Source: Lachnospira multipara ATCC 19207
GTDB taxonomy: Bacteria > Bacillota > Clostridia > Lachnospirales > Lachnospiraceae
Direction of reading: 5' to 3'
NCBI RefSeq assembly: GCF_000424105.1
Contig: NZ_AUJG01000004.1
Coordinates: forward strand, 1 to 64,000
DNA length: 64,000 bases
Made by a program: the position numbers and the translations under genes. Shown in pieces: positions 1-10,116 of this stretch. The notes beneath the pieces were generated by a model. It did not search any database. It had not been told where the DNA came from and saw only the letters and a program-made list of their open reading frames with translations. Every line of letters starts with the position of its first letter. Position 1 is the stretch's first letter.

Positions 1-130
<130 letters not shown>

Positions 131-367
131 GTTTTACCTTAGCTTAGTTCTGAACGAACTAGCTTAATAGTTTCGTTTCCGTTTAACATTACTGTTATTA
201 AGGATAATCATTTCAAAACAAAATTTGTTTTACGATTGATTACTCGCTTGAATATTTCAAAGAATTTTCAAGGTTGTCATTCTGTTCAGTTGTCAAGGTT
301 CTAACCTCCAAAGCCTTGTGTTTACTGGCTTTGTTGATGTTTTGTGTCGTTGCTGTATCGCAGCGAC
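131..367 (-). other. rRNA operon leader
   Basis: This is transcribed spacer between the rRNA promoter and 16S. It contains a boxA-like antitermination segment (CCTTGAAAATTCTTTGAAA on the minus strand, around 252-275) and two TTGACA-like words without a matching -10. No coding sequence is seen here. Confidence 0.6.
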
Positions 368-373
368 TTGTAT

Positions 374-402
374 ATATTATCACCACAGTTCCTTTCTGTC
401 AA
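374..402 (-). promoter_or_regulatory. Consensus promoter of the rRNA operon
   Basis: On the minus strand TTGACA (397-402) is followed after exactly 17 nt by TAATAT (374-379). This is a near-perfect sigma-A promoter and would start transcription near 367. The upstream DNA (403-560) is very A/T-rich with A-tracts, compatible with an UP element. Confidence 0.85.
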
Positions 403-569
403 CACTATTTTTCTAATTTTTTGTGATTTTTTTGAAGTTTTTCAAAAAAATCGAAGAAAGCCAGTATTTATCGGGCTTTGATAGTGTTTTTCAAAAAAAT
501 ATATACATTTTTACAAATCACAATTTAAAGATTCGTGTATCTATTATAATGATTTTTCTTTTCTTTTTC

Positions 570-637
570 AACTAAAAAAATCACATCTAACTCGCAATTA
601 ATAGGTTTTTAATCCTATTTCTACGAGCTAGATGTGC
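570..637 (-). terminator. Rho-independent terminator after the CvpA-like gene
   Basis: A 13-bp stem with one G-U-type mismatch (CACATCTAACTCG against CGAGCTAGATGTG) encloses a second small hairpin (AATAGG/CCTATT). On the minus strand it is followed by a run of seven T. It lies just downstream of the gene ending at 685, and 403-684 holds no gene. Confidence 0.85.
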
Positions 638-684
638 TTATTTACTAGCTTATATTTTTTGTTTTGAATTAAAGTGACACATTT

Positions 685-1458
685 TTAGAAGATTCTAGTA
701 AGTAATAATGTGTTTAGTGGGTTATGATTATATAAGAAGGCTAGTATTGCATTTTCATTAATATCTAATAATAGATTAGATGCAAACTCTGTGTTTCCGA
801 GAGCTGTTATTACTATAAAGAATAACCATACTATTATTAAGCCTTCGCACAAACCAACTGCTGCTCCAAGGATTTGATTAGCTCCTTCCACAAATGGAAT
901 CTTAGCAAGGATATTAGTAAATGCTAAGATCATTCTGATTATAATGTAAAGAACTACTATTAATATCATGTAAACTAAAGCGTTAAATACAATATTTGTA
1001 AGGCTTGTAGCTGCAATATGTAAAGTAATATCTCTTACACTTGTTGTGCCATACTTAGACATTGTGGATGCCATATCTGAAGATGAGTTATTTGAAAGAG
1101 CTTTTACAAGTGAATCTGGTAATTCGAACTTCTCACCGATTTGTTCAATAATTTCATTCATCTTATCAGAGATTTGTGTAAGCTTTGATGTATCTATTGT
1201 CTGATTAGCAAGTTCGTTGGATGTGAGGTAAGAATTTACCGCCTCATTCTCTCCTAAAATTTCATAGAATGATTGTTCCATCTTGTTGTCTAAATCAGAA
1301 TTGTTTTTAATTGCTTCTGTAATAATTGGGGCAAAAATTGTTGTTATTAAAATACTTGCGATTAATGAAACAATTGAAAGCGCAATCTTTAACACGCCTT
1401 GAGCATAACCCCATATAGCAAATCCAACCAAAATAGCTAAAATTATAACTACTAACAT
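685..1458 (-). CDS. CvpA family membrane protein
   Basis: The 257-residue product has hydrophobic segments at about 1-20, 27-45, 150-180 and 190-220, with a polar 90-residue loop between the second and third. This is the layout of the CvpA (colicin V production protein) family. The N-terminal segment has the family's small-residue look, with G12 and G17 followed by YAQG. The family is widespread in Firmicutes and its biochemical role is poorly defined, so no substrate is claimed. GGAGG lies 7 nt before the ATG. The gene ends a minus-strand group with the DUF5711 and coiled-coil genes upstream and is followed by a strong terminator. Confidence 0.75.
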   Translation of the reverse strand: MLVVIILAILVGFAIWGYAQGVLKIALSIVSLIASILITTIFAPIITEAIKNNSDLDNKMEQSFYEILGENEAVNSYLTSNELANQTIDTSKLTQISDKMNEIIEQIGEKFELPDSLVKALSNNSSSDMASTMSKYGTTSVRDITLHIAATSLTNIVFNALVYMILIVVLYIIIRMILAFTNILAKIPFVEGANQILGAAVGLCEGLIIVWLFFIVITALGNTEFASNLLLDINENAILAFLYNHNPLNTLLLTRIF

Positions 1459-1493
1459 TTCTTGTCCTCCCTTAATTTATTAATCTGAAAAGA

Positions 1494-2744
1494 TTATTTT
1501 AGTTTTATAGTCTGTATGTAATTTCTATTAATTATAACATACTTTCCTTTTTTACCTAAGCAAACCACATCTGAAATTGTGGAGTCAAAGGAAATATTGG
1601 CTAAAACTTTTCCCTTCATATTCATAACACAAAGAGATGAGTCATTGTTTAAAACAATACTTGAATCATCAAACTGGATCGTGTCATAGTTTGTGTCAAA
1701 CGTTGTTTCACATATCTCATTACCTGAAGTGTTATAAACTACTAATTTGTATAAATCGGACGAATCCGTGTTATCTGTTACAATACCAATGTATTTGTCG
1801 CTATAAAAGATTCTTTGAATTTCTTCATCTATACTAATCTTTTTTAAAAGCTTTGGTGTTTCTTTTACCTTATATAGGCTGATGCTATTCTCACTTACTG
1901 CCACTGCAAGTGTATCTGTAAGGAACTGCACATCTCCAACAATTGTTGAATCGAAATCGTAGCCACCTACAACTCTTTCAGTTTCATTTTTACCAACCTC
2001 AGAGAAATTATAGAATACGATGTTGTTCTTAATTTCTTCTCCACTTACATATATGTAAGCTGCCATAAGTTTTGTACCATCATCTGTGATGCTTACATCA
2101 AATGGATAGCCATCTCCGGAAAGCGTTGTCTTTACGCTATAGATTTTCTCACCGGATTTGTCATACATATTAATATAGTTAGCGTTGTTATCTTCAAGAA
2201 CCGCAACCACTAAGCCATCTTTTGCTACTTCCACCTGGGAAATTGTAAGGGATGTGTTAACTTCACTTATGTAACCTGACTTATCAAATAAATAAATCAT
2301 ATTACCGTTAACATCGCCAACTGCAATAAAGCTATCGCAAATCTTAACCTGAGGTTTCTTCATGCTAAAGGTTTGATTCCATACAGCGGTTCCATCTAAT
2401 GTAAAATATGAAATACCATCGCTACTACATCTTAAATATCCATCTCCATAGGAAATGTAATCTGATGTTTCCACGTCTTCTCTACTTATTGACTTAGTCA
2501 ATTTATATGAGGAATAAGTTCTATTATCCAAAATGTAAATAACTAAGAGCACTAACAAAGCAATCACAAATACTACTGCCGCCACTACCTTAAGCTGTGT
2601 GATTCTGTGCTGTCTTACTTTTTGACGTATTTCTTCCTCTGTGTAAATATCATTGCTATCCTCTGAATCTTTTTGAACTATTTTTCTAATTGGCGCGTTC
2701 TTATCGCCATTGAATCTAGGTTTGCCTGATAATATGTCAGCCAT
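1494..2744 (-). CDS. DUF5711-type membrane-anchored beta-propeller protein
   Basis: The 416-residue protein has an acidic/basic cytoplasmic N-terminus and a single transmembrane helix at about 51-72. About 340 extracytoplasmic residues follow, made of repeated short beta-rich blocks (for example ...IYLFDKSGYISEV... and ...LYKLVVYNTSGNEICE...) typical of a WD40/PQQ-like propeller. This matches the DUF5711 architecture of Lachnospiraceae; its function is unknown to me. AGGGAGG sits directly before the ATG. It lies between a coiled-coil membrane protein and a CvpA-like protein, 35 nt from the latter, probably as one transcript. Confidence 0.65.
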   Translation of the reverse strand: MADILSGKPRFNGDKNAPIRKIVQKDSEDSNDIYTEEEIRQKVRQHRITQLKVVAAVVFVIALLVLLVIYILDNRTYSSYKLTKSISREDVETSDYISYGDGYLRCSSDGISYFTLDGTAVWNQTFSMKKPQVKICDSFIAVGDVNGNMIYLFDKSGYISEVNTSLTISQVEVAKDGLVVAVLEDNNANYINMYDKSGEKIYSVKTTLSGDGYPFDVSITDDGTKLMAAYIYVSGEEIKNNIVFYNFSEVGKNETERVVGGYDFDSTIVGDVQFLTDTLAVAVSENSISLYKVKETPKLLKKISIDEEIQRIFYSDKYIGIVTDNTDSSDLYKLVVYNTSGNEICETTFDTNYDTIQFDDSSIVLNNDSSLCVMNMKGKVLANISFDSTISDVVCLGKKGKYVIINRNYIQTIKLK

Positions 2745-2757
2745 ACGACCTCCCTAT

Positions 2758-3852
2758 TTATCTTAGTTCCTTAAATTCAGAAATTGCCTGACCAATTGTA
2801 TCAAATTCATACTCTTTCATCATTTCTGCAAGCTCAAATAACTTGTCTTCATCATCTATGAATTCTCTTCCAAGATAAGATTCATAGTTATTAGAAATAA
2901 ACATTTTCTGATCAGTTAATTTCTTTTCAAGAACTTCTCTTTCTTTTTTCTTGGATGCTAATATATTTTTGTTCTCTTCAATTTTACCTGTATATCTGCC
3001 CTCAATTTCAGAGATAATATTAGTCTTAGTCTTTTGCTCAAACTCATCGCAAGCAGCTTCTCTTTCGCTTTCGATTCTAATAATCTCGTTGTTGATAGCT
3101 TCTATTTTCTCATCATATGACTCTAGGCCATACATTTCTTCATTCTTATCTTTTTTAATACTATGTCTGATTTTTTCAATTTTAAATTCATTAATCTTAA
3201 TGAGACTCTTAACTTCCTGTGCCTGTGTTATTAATTCTCTGTGATTAACCATAATTCCTGAGTTAACCTTTTTGTAGATGAAAATAACAATTAAAGCAAC
3301 AACAAATGTATATAAAACAAGAAATATATCATCTATAACTGGGCTTATATAAATTCCAAATGGAATCAAGCCAAAAACAATAGCAACACATGCTACAAAG
3401 ATAACATAATCTAACATAGTTTTCGAATTAAATAATGCTAAAAATAATCTTGAATTGCAAAATAGACTTACCTTTTCTTGAGCAAAGGCCTTTTCTATCT
3501 GACGCTTTAGCTCTCTATTTTCTATCTTTAAATCCTGTGTTTCTACGGCAATACGTTCCTTTACTCCTGCCATCTTAGCCTGGTCTCTTTTAGACTGAGC
3601 CTTCTTTAGTTTATTTTTTCTTGCTCCAACAAGTTTATCATAGCTCGCATTTATACTTGCGCTGCCTTCCTTTACACGTAATGTAACTTCTGTCTGAATA
3701 TTTTTTTCTGCTGTATTAACTTCTCTAGATAAAGCCTTGATGCTATCGTTTAACTCATCAAGCTCCTCTCTATTGTCGTTATACTCTGTTACATCAGATA
3801 TAATCTGCTCTAAAATTTCTAATCCGCCATTAAGTATATTCTGGTCTGCCAT
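2758..3852 (-). CDS. Coiled-coil membrane protein, function unknown
   Basis: The product is 364 residues from the ATG at 3852, chosen because GGGAG lies 10 nt upstream; a GTG four codons earlier overlaps the ribosome binding site. Residues about 25-130 and 210-330 are long charged coiled-coil stretches rich in K, E and R. They flank two transmembrane helices at about 148-170 and 173-194. Both coiled-coil arms should therefore lie on the same side of the membrane, presumably the cytoplasm. No catalytic motif is seen and I do not recognise the family. Thirteen nt separate it from the DUF5711 gene, suggesting co-transcription and perhaps a common envelope role (inference). Confidence 0.6.
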   Translation of the reverse strand: MADQNILNGGLEILEQIISDVTEYNDNREELDELNDSIKALSREVNTAEKNIQTEVTLRVKEGSASINASYDKLVGARKNKLKKAQSKRDQAKMAGVKERIAVETQDLKIENRELKRQIEKAFAQEKVSLFCNSRLFLALFNSKTMLDYVIFVACVAIVFGLIPFGIYISPVIDDIFLVLYTFVVALIVIFIYKKVNSGIMVNHRELITQAQEVKSLIKINEFKIEKIRHSIKKDKNEEMYGLESYDEKIEAINNEIIRIESEREAACDEFEQKTKTNIISEIEGRYTGKIEENKNILASKKKEREVLEKKLTDQKMFISNNYESYLGREFIDDEDKLFELAEMMKEYEFDTIGQAISEFKELR

Positions 3853-3899
3853 AATATATTTCACTCCCTCTTTCTAAGCCAAAAGTGTTTTCTTATAAA

Positions 3900-3945
3900 G
3901 CTGATGGGAGACTCTCAATCGAGAACCTCCCTCATCCTTTATAAA
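3900..3945. other. Hairpin in leader of the coiled-coil gene
   Basis: GATGGGAG and CTCCCTCATC form a stem, with a small inner CTC/GAG pairing, upstream of the coiled-coil gene start and downstream of the hydratase gene. On the minus strand no clear T-run follows, so it may be a weak terminator or simply a leader hairpin. Confidence 0.35.
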
Positions 3946-4075
3946 TTATATAAATTGTAACAATATTTTAAAACAATCGCAATTATAATCTGAAAGAAAT
4001 TCAACTTTTTCTAAATTATTATGTCCATTTTTTGCAAAATTTAATTTGCCAATTAGCAAGCTAATTTATGGATTA

Positions 4076-6364
4076 TTAGTGATGTGACTTATAGTAATTG
4101 ATTAAGCAACCATCTAAAATAATCTGGCGCTCATCATCTGTAAGTTCATCCATCTTAAGTTCGAATTCCTTCATTCCCTTATTAACAACGTATGCCTTAA
4201 AGCTTGTAGCTTTCTTTGTGATTGCATCCCGTACATTTGGAATGAAAATGTAATCATCATTAGCAAATGGTAAATCACCCTTATCAATGATAAATGGCAA
4301 CATACCCCAGTTAATAAGATTTGATCTATAACGCTTAGTTGCATATTCGTTAGCAATGTTAGCCCAACCGCCAAGAACCTTCTGACAAGATGCAGCCTGT
4401 TCTCTAGCTGAACCATCACCTGGCTTAACTGCAAAGATTGTAGAACCAACACCTGTATTTTCCTTAGATACATCAAAGCTTTCCTTGATTGTATGCATAA
4501 TATCTCTTAATTCTGGAAGAGCCTCACCCATACACTCTCCTGCTTCTCTTGCCTTTTCTGCCTTTTGAACTTCCTTAGCTTTTCCTACATATGCAGGGTC
4601 TTTTCTTGAAAGTGCAAATTCTGCAAGACCAAGAGGATTTGATCTATAAGATGATGTTTCTCCTGATGGAATAAGTTCATCTGTTGTTGTAACTGGATCA
4701 TGAATTTCTGATACAACCTTTATTACTAAATTCTCTGGTAAAGCTACCATTTCTGGCCAGTCTTTAATGTTAGGTCCAAACTGGATTTCCTGGCTTGGAT
4801 CTGCAACGCCCTTGCTATCAAATACACGATTAGCATAGATTGAGCTATCGAAATGATATGTTGGACCGCTAAATTCTACATCTAAATCTGTTGCTGAAGT
4901 TAAGTAACCCTTATTAGCTGCTGTGGCTGCAATAGAACGAGCATCCATAAGTGCAACTGATGCAATCTGGCCATTTTGTAACTTAGAACCTTCTCTGTTA
5001 GGGAAGTTTCTAGTTGAATGTCTAATTGAGAAGGCATTATTAGCTGGAGTATCACCTGCACCAAAGCAAGGTCCACAGAATGCTGTCTTAACAATAGCAC
5101 CTGTTGCCATAAGGTCAGCTAATCTACCATTTCTTGCAAGTTCAACATAGATTGGTGTTGAAGCTGGATATACAGATAATGTAAATTCGTCTGCACCAAT
5201 TGAGCGGCCCTTTAGAATATCTGCGGCTGCGCAAATATTTTCAAAACCACCACCTGCACAACCTGCAATGATTCCCTGGTCAACGTATAACTTGCCGTCT
5301 CTAATCTTATTCTGTAATGAGTAGTCAACCTGACCATCAAGACTTACTAAAGCCTTCTTTTCAACATCAGCTAAGATGTCCTTTAGGTTAGCGTTAAGTT
5401 CTTCGATTGTATATGTATTACTTGGATGGAATGGCATAGCAATCATAGGCTTGATCTTTGAAAGGTCAACGTATACAACTCCATCGTAGTAAGCAACATC
5501 ACCAGGATTAAGTTCAGCGTATGACTGACTTCTTCCGTGAATGTCGTAGAATTCCTTGATTCTATCGTCTGTTCTCCAAATTGAAGAAAGACATGTTGTC
5601 TCTGTTGTCATTACATCTACACCGATTCTGAAATCAGCTGAAAGACTTGAAACACCAGGTCCAACGAATTCCATAACCTTATTCTTAACATAGCCATTTG
5701 CGAAAACTTCGCCGATAATAGCAAGAGCCACATCCTGAGGACCAACGCCCTTAGCTGGCTCGCCTGTCATGTAGATAGCAACTACCCCTGGCATGTTAAT
5801 ATCATAAGTTCTATTAAGTAACTGCTTAACAAGTTCAGGACCACCTTCACCCATAGCCATTGTACCTAGAGCACCGTAGCGAGTGTGGCTATCAGAACCA
5901 AGAATCATCTTGCCTGCTTCTGCGAGCTCTTCTCTAGCAAACTGATGGATAACTGCCTGATGAGGTGGAACATAGATTCCGCCATACTTCTTAGCAGCTG
6001 TAAGTCCAAACATGTGATCATCTTCATTAATTGTTCCACCAACAGCACATAAACTGTTGTGGCAATTTGTTAAAACATATGGAAGTGGGAACTTCTCAAG
6101 TCCAGAAGCTCTTGCTGTCTGAATAATACCAACGAAAGTAATATCATGAGAAGTCATCTTATCAAACTTGATCTTTAACTTTTCCATATTACCTGATGTA
6201 TTATGCTTCTCTAAAATTCCATATGCGATTGTGTTCTTTTTAGCTTCTTCTACTGAAACTTCTCTGCCAACCTTTGAAGCAACTTCTTTACAGACATCAA
6301 CACCATCCTCAATAATGTCGACACCGTTTAAAAGGTAAGCTCCGCCTTTGCTTAGTTTTATCAT
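4076..6364 (-). CDS. Aconitase-family hydratase (YbhJ-like)
   Basis: The 762-residue protein of the aconitase superfamily carries the cysteine motifs expected to hold a 4Fe-4S cluster: GCAGGG near residue 375 and CGPCFGAGD near 440. It also has the substrate-binding [12 protein letters not shown] block near 160 and a C-terminal swivel domain. Length and motifs fit the 750-760-residue 'hydratase' group related to E. coli YbhJ better than the roughly 890-residue AcnA or 640-residue mitochondrial type. True aconitase activity (citrate to isocitrate) is therefore possible but not proven. An ATG 15 nt further up is excluded because it contains the ribosome binding site itself (GGAGG, 8 nt before the ATG used here). 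Confidence 0.8.
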   Translation of the reverse strand: MIKLSKGGAYLLNGVDIIEDGVDVCKEVASKVGREVSVEEAKKNTIAYGILEKHNTSGNMEKLKIKFDKMTSHDITFVGIIQTARASGLEKFPLPYVLTNCHNSLCAVGGTINEDDHMFGLTAAKKYGGIYVPPHQAVIHQFAREELAEAGKMILGSDSHTRYGALGTMAMGEGGPELVKQLLNRTYDINMPGVVAIYMTGEPAKGVGPQDVALAIIGEVFANGYVKNKVMEFVGPGVSSLSADFRIGVDVMTTETTCLSSIWRTDDRIKEFYDIHGRSQSYAELNPGDVAYYDGVVYVDLSKIKPMIAMPFHPSNTYTIEELNANLKDILADVEKKALVSLDGQVDYSLQNKIRDGKLYVDQGIIAGCAGGGFENICAAADILKGRSIGADEFTLSVYPASTPIYVELARNGRLADLMATGAIVKTAFCGPCFGAGDTPANNAFSIRHSTRNFPNREGSKLQNGQIASVALMDARSIAATAANKGYLTSATDLDVEFSGPTYHFDSSIYANRVFDSKGVADPSQEIQFGPNIKDWPEMVALPENLVIKVVSEIHDPVTTTDELIPSGETSSYRSNPLGLAEFALSRKDPAYVGKAKEVQKAEKAREAGECMGEALPELRDIMHTIKESFDVSKENTGVGSTIFAVKPGDGSAREQAASCQKVLGGWANIANEYATKRYRSNLINWGMLPFIIDKGDLPFANDDYIFIPNVRDAITKKATSFKAYVVNKGMKEFELKMDELTDDERQIILDGCLINYYKSHH

Positions 6365-6436
6365 ACCAACTTCCTCCATTTATAAGCACTAAAATAACAT
6401 GTCTACAAAATTAGATATATTCAATATGGTAATAAA

Positions 6437-6853
6437 TTACAATAAAGAAGAAACCTTTTTCTTAATTTCATCTATATCTGCTTGTGTAGCTTCACCTGGA
6501 GTCCAAGTCACATTTACAGAATCATTCTTGTATCTTGGAATAATATGCATGTGGAAATGGAAAACAGTTTGACCTGCTGCCTCGCCATTATTCTGCACGA
6601 TATTAAGTCCGTCAAAATCAAGTACCTGATTATATGCCTTAGCCACCTTAGTAGCTACCTTGAATATATGGGCTGCTGTCTCATCGTCTAACTCATAAAT
6701 GTTATCAAAATGATTCTTTGGTAAAATGAGAACATGGCCCTTAGAAGCTGGACTAGCATCAAAAATCACCTTTACAAGCTCATCTTCATAAATTGAGTTT
6801 GTCTCTATCTCTCCATTAGCAAGTTTACAAAAAATACAATCATCTTTCTTCAT
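6437..6853 (-). CDS. HIT family nucleotide-binding hydrolase (HinT-like)
   Basis: The 138-residue histidine-triad protein has its triad at H99, H101 and H103 (HFHMHI). It also has the N-terminal CIFC (C6, C9) of zinc-binding bacterial HinT and a His in PKNHF at 48. Family members cleave nucleoside phosphoramidates and aminoacyl-adenylates in the cytoplasm. GGAG lies 8 nt before the start. It lies 72 nt upstream of the hydratase start on the same strand, and its product is unrelated in pathway, as is common for this housekeeping gene. Confidence 0.9.
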   Translation of the reverse strand: MKKDDCIFCKLANGEIETNSIYEDELVKVIFDASPASKGHVLILPKNHFDNIYELDDETAAHIFKVATKVAKAYNQVLDFDGLNIVQNNGEAAGQTVFHFHMHIIPRYKNDSVNVTWTPGEATQADIDEIKKKVSSLL

Positions 6854-6966
6854 GTGCTTTCTCCCTTATTATTATTAGCACTTCCTGTATAGTACACATT
6901 TACCTACTGTACCCTACTAAAGTACACTTAGTATAATAACCTAAAGAAAGGGATATTACAATATTA

Positions 6967-7992
6967 CTATTTTTGAAAAATAAATAATTCGTCTAACATT
7001 TTCAAATCCTTTAGATTACCCTTTGCGGTCATGTCTCCTGCCATAAATGAGCGTTGGAAAGAGGTCTGTCCGCTGACAATTCTTTCAAAAGTTTCTTTAT
7101 CCATTTTACCAATCACATCAGCATCAAGCTTTTCGCCAAAGCTTACCTCTATGTTGGAACCTGAGATTTCAATAACTAGTTTCTTGCTTGAGGAAGAATC
7201 TGTAATGCTTGTTTGCTCTTTCTTATCGCTGATTATTAGCATGTAGCTTCCTAGGTATTTGCTGCTGTTGTTGAAATTATTTTTCAAGACGTCGATGTAA
7301 TATTGGTCGCCGCCCTTGCTTTCGCTATCATAGAGTTCCTTATACATTGCCGATAGATACTCGATGTCTTCTTTTTGAGTTTTTACAAATGTGTCGTCGG
7401 CCGCAAACTTTGAAAGCTGCTCATTTTCCTGCGGTGTTAGATGAATTGTATCTCGAAGCAGATTTTTCTTAATCATACTTGTGCTTGAGGGTAGTGTTAG
7501 AGCCTTCTTTGAGATGGTTCTGTATATATTTTCAGAAAATTTTTCAATGAAGGTGTTGTAGTCTACATTAAATTCGAAATCAGAAACATTATCCACATAG
7601 GCACTTAGGCTATTCCCTAGTTTTCCACCAATGATCTCCCAAGAGTTGTTAAAAGCGTTAACAACTTCTCTTTCTCCATAGCATCTTGAAAGGACAACCG
7701 GGAACATGTAGACGTCTTCTACCTTGCTTTTATCTGCATAGAGCCAGCAGCTATCAAGAAAATGTTGCATATAGCCGCCCATGCCTACCCATTCCACAGT
7801 GGTTGCAAGGACCACGCCGTCGCAATCGCCTATAGTTGAACCTAGTGAAGTGATTTTATTTTTTAATTCGTATAAATTGTATCTTTCAACCTTAACCTTT
7901 AATTCCTCTAAAATGTCCTGAATCTTTGAAATTACTGTTAAAGTTGGGTCATCAGCTAAACCTCTTCCGCCGTAATAAATATTTACCCTCAT
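6967..7992 (-). CDS. Flavodoxin-like NAD(P)H oxidoreductase fused to an SCP2 domain
   Basis: The N-terminal 200 residues look like an NADPH-dependent FMN reductase/flavodoxin fold, with the early pattern ...CDGVVLATTVEWVGMGGYMQ... matching the FMN-phosphate and dimer loops. A helical linker follows, then a C-terminal SCP2 sterol-carrier-like domain (about 240-341) with the characteristic GKMDKETFERIVSGQ and MAGDMTAKGNLKDLKML. SCP2 domains bind lipids or hydrophobic ligands, so the fusion may reduce or sense a lipophilic compound (inference). The arrangement is known in Clostridia. GGGGGAT precedes the start. It follows the tad operon with 66 nt of spacer and may have its own promoter. Confidence 0.7.
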   Translation of the reverse strand: MRVNIYYGGRGLADDPTLTVISKIQDILEELKVKVERYNLYELKNKITSLGSTIGDCDGVVLATTVEWVGMGGYMQHFLDSCWLYADKSKVEDVYMFPVVLSRCYGEREVVNAFNNSWEIIGGKLGNSLSAYVDNVSDFEFNVDYNTFIEKFSENIYRTISKKALTLPSSTSMIKKNLLRDTIHLTPQENEQLSKFAADDTFVKTQKEDIEYLSAMYKELYDSESKGGDQYYIDVLKNNFNNSSKYLGSYMLIISDKKEQTSITDSSSSKKLVIEISGSNIEVSFGEKLDADVIGKMDKETFERIVSGQTSFQRSFMAGDMTAKGNLKDLKMLDELFIFQK

Positions 7993-8057
7993 AATCTATC
8001 CCCCAAATTCTTTAATTGTTCCAAAACTTTATTATTATCTTGAATATAGCATAAAGC

Positions 8058-9632
8058 CTAGCTTATTTCAACCTTAAAACTTACTGATGCTATAGTTATT
8101 ATATCTCCATCCTTAAGAATTTTCTTTTCTTTAGTTTCAAGTCTTTCCCCGTTTAGGAAGCTTCCGTTAGAGGAATTAAGGTCTTCGAAAATGTAATCCT
8201 CTCCTTCTTTTTTAATACTGGCGTGCATTCTGCTAACTAGCTTTGAGTCAAAGAAAATGTCAGCTACTTCCTTAAAGTTACCCATTACCATTGGGAATTT
8301 CTTTAGGGTGATTTCTTCTTTATCTAATTCAAGTTCTACATCTTCTGGATTTTTAAAAGCCATGTTTTTATGAACTGATTCAATAAGGCCTGTGCTGTCC
8401 CCATCAAGAATTAACTTGAATTTATTAGCATGTCTCTTTTTTACAAAATCTGAGAGAAGGACTGTATCAACGGAGATGTTATCCTCAACTTTAAAGGCTG
8501 TCTTAGATGTTGGATTTGTTTTAGTTAGACTTGTATAGTTTGGGCTTTGGGATGCAGAAGGTTCTGAAATCGGGGTTACTGGGGTTGGACTTGTAAAGTT
8601 GTGCTCTGGCGCTGGGGATGTTTTGCTCTTATAAGCGGCTGAGGCTTCTTTGTTTGTATAGTTTGTCTTCTTTTCTCTTGTCACATAAGGAATTTCTTCC
8701 TTTGTAAGGGCTGGCTCTGTCTTTAAGCTATCTAAGCTTTTCTTATATAAGTAGATACAAGCTACGCCCACTAAAAGAAATGCAAAGTTTAGGGCCTTCG
8801 GGATAGTGATTGGAATTAGTCTTGGAGACAACATTTCTATTAAAGAAAAGATTGTAAAAATTATACCTGCTGCCAGAACCTTTTTATTGGCCTCTAGTTT
8901 TTCCTTTTCAGGATCATCAATTAAGATTTCTTCCTTTGAAATTGTATCAATGGTTATCACTTCCGGCTCTGTTGCATTTTCATAATCTGTAGTTTGAGGA
9001 GTGTCATTGTAGTCTGGCTCAAGAGGTTTTACTTCCTCTATAAACATCTTGTCATGAAGCTCGTTGTAGAGCTTTAAAAGATTATATGGGTCGTAGCTAT
9101 TAGAGAGAATATTTTGGTAAAATTCATACAAAAATACCACGCTAGTCTTATCCATGGAATGATCAAAGTGCTCTAAGACATACTCAAATACTGAGCGGAG
9201 ATTATCTGTGAAGTTGGAGTTTTTCAAACTTGGTAGGTAAATAAAATTCAAATTTTTAGTGATAACATCCATGTAGATAAAGTTAGGGTCCAGTAGGACA
9301 AAATCAAGATCTAACATGTATTCATCTACTAGTCTTACCATTTCTGAAATGTTAGAGCAAAGTAATCTAACGTCTTCTAGTTTCATTTTCTCATATTCAT
9401 AAAACTGAGCGAACTGCTGACGCTTGCTGATGTCATATTTTAAATAGTGTTTGTTGTTTACAGACGCCTTGCTAATCTTTAGGAAGTGATCAAGTCGATT
9501 TTTTACAATCATCTTAATCTGGTAATCCTCTTCGTAGCCCTTGTCTGTCTCGATGGTCATTAGGCTCTGGCCGTTTACTCTTTCGTATTCTATATTTAAA
9601 TTTTCTTCGATTAGATTTTTATTCATCTTCAT
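8058..9632 (-). CDS. FHA-domain protein with DUF6382-like N-terminus (tad locus)
   Basis: The 524-residue protein has an N-terminal soluble domain (about 1-200) of DUF6382 type, then an acidic linker and two short transmembrane helices at about 250-268 and 280-296. A Pro/Ser/Thr-rich spacer leads to a C-terminal forkhead-associated domain (about 435-524). The FHA signature is visible as VSRMHASI...LNSSNGSFLNG, with the conserved Arg, Ser-x-x-His and Asn that bind phosphothreonine. FHA proteins of this architecture are regularly the last gene of Firmicute tad clusters, where they probably link Ser/Thr phosphorylation to pilus assembly. The ATG overlaps the stop of the upstream pilus gene (TAATG). 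Confidence 0.8.
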   Translation of the reverse strand: MKMNKNLIEENLNIEYERVNGQSLMTIETDKGYEEDYQIKMIVKNRLDHFLKISKASVNNKHYLKYDISKRQQFAQFYEYEKMKLEDVRLLCSNISEMVRLVDEYMLDLDFVLLDPNFIYMDVITKNLNFIYLPSLKNSNFTDNLRSVFEYVLEHFDHSMDKTSVVFLYEFYQNILSNSYDPYNLLKLYNELHDKMFIEEVKPLEPDYNDTPQTTDYENATEPEVITIDTISKEEILIDDPEKEKLEANKKVLAAGIIFTIFSLIEMLSPRLIPITIPKALNFAFLLVGVACIYLYKKSLDSLKTEPALTKEEIPYVTREKKTNYTNKEASAAYKSKTSPAPEHNFTSPTPVTPISEPSASQSPNYTSLTKTNPTSKTAFKVEDNISVDTVLLSDFVKKRHANKFKLILDGDSTGLIESVHKNMAFKNPEDVELELDKEEITLKKFPMVMGNFKEVADIFFDSKLVSRMHASIKKEGEDYIFEDLNSSNGSFLNGERLETKEKKILKDGDIITIASVSFKVEIS

Positions 9633-10105
9633 TAATCCACTGCCTCCTTTAAGGCTTTAGTAATTCTTATCCATTTTTTCGGATTGTTTACTGATATCAT
9701 TTCACTTGTGTTTATACTTTTACCCACGTAGGCTGTCACTAGAGGGAAACTTGCCTTCGCGGTGATTTTAATATTGTTATCTTTCTTTTGTATAATTATA
9801 TCTGTGTCATTTAAGTAAAGAGTTTTTGCATCTATGTAGTCTTTGACTTTTGTGGCAAATTTCTCTTCTGTCATTTCATTCTTATCTTTAACTTCTGCTG
9901 CATTAATGTAGCGATATTCGTATTCGATTGCCGCTTGCTCTAGGGCGTTTCGCAAAATAATCCTGTCGTGCATGTAGATTGCAACACTTATGGAAATTAT
10001 ATAGACCATAAAAAATATGGGAACAATCACTGCATTTTCAAGGGTATAAACTGCCTTAAATCTAAAGTTTGCCAATGTCTTGATTCCTTTAAAAATTCCT
10101 TTCAT
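9632..10105 (-). CDS. TadE/TadF-like minor pseudopilin
   Basis: The 157-residue protein has a short basic N-terminus, then an ExV-type prepilin segment (TLENAVIVPIFFMVYIISISVAIYMHD, about residues 21-47) followed by a small extracellular domain. The glutamate after the cleavage region and the hydrophobic stretch are those of class III (Tad) pseudopilins processed by an A24 peptidase. It lies 11 nt downstream of an A24-like gene and overlaps the FHA gene by one base. Its assignment between TadE and TadF is not decidable by eye. Confidence 0.7.
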   Translation of the reverse strand: MKGIFKGIKTLANFRFKAVYTLENAVIVPIFFMVYIISISVAIYMHDRIILRNALEQAAIEYEYRYINAAEVKDKNEMTEEKFATKVKDYIDAKTLYLNDTDIIIQKKDNNIKITAKASFPLVTAYVGKSINTSEMISVNNPKKWIRITKALKEAVD

Positions 10106-10116
10106 CCTGCCCTCCT

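Noticed and set aside
3900-3945. Riboswitch or T-box
   Set aside because: Only one simple hairpin is visible and no conserved riboswitch or T-box (NGGTGG-like) block is present.
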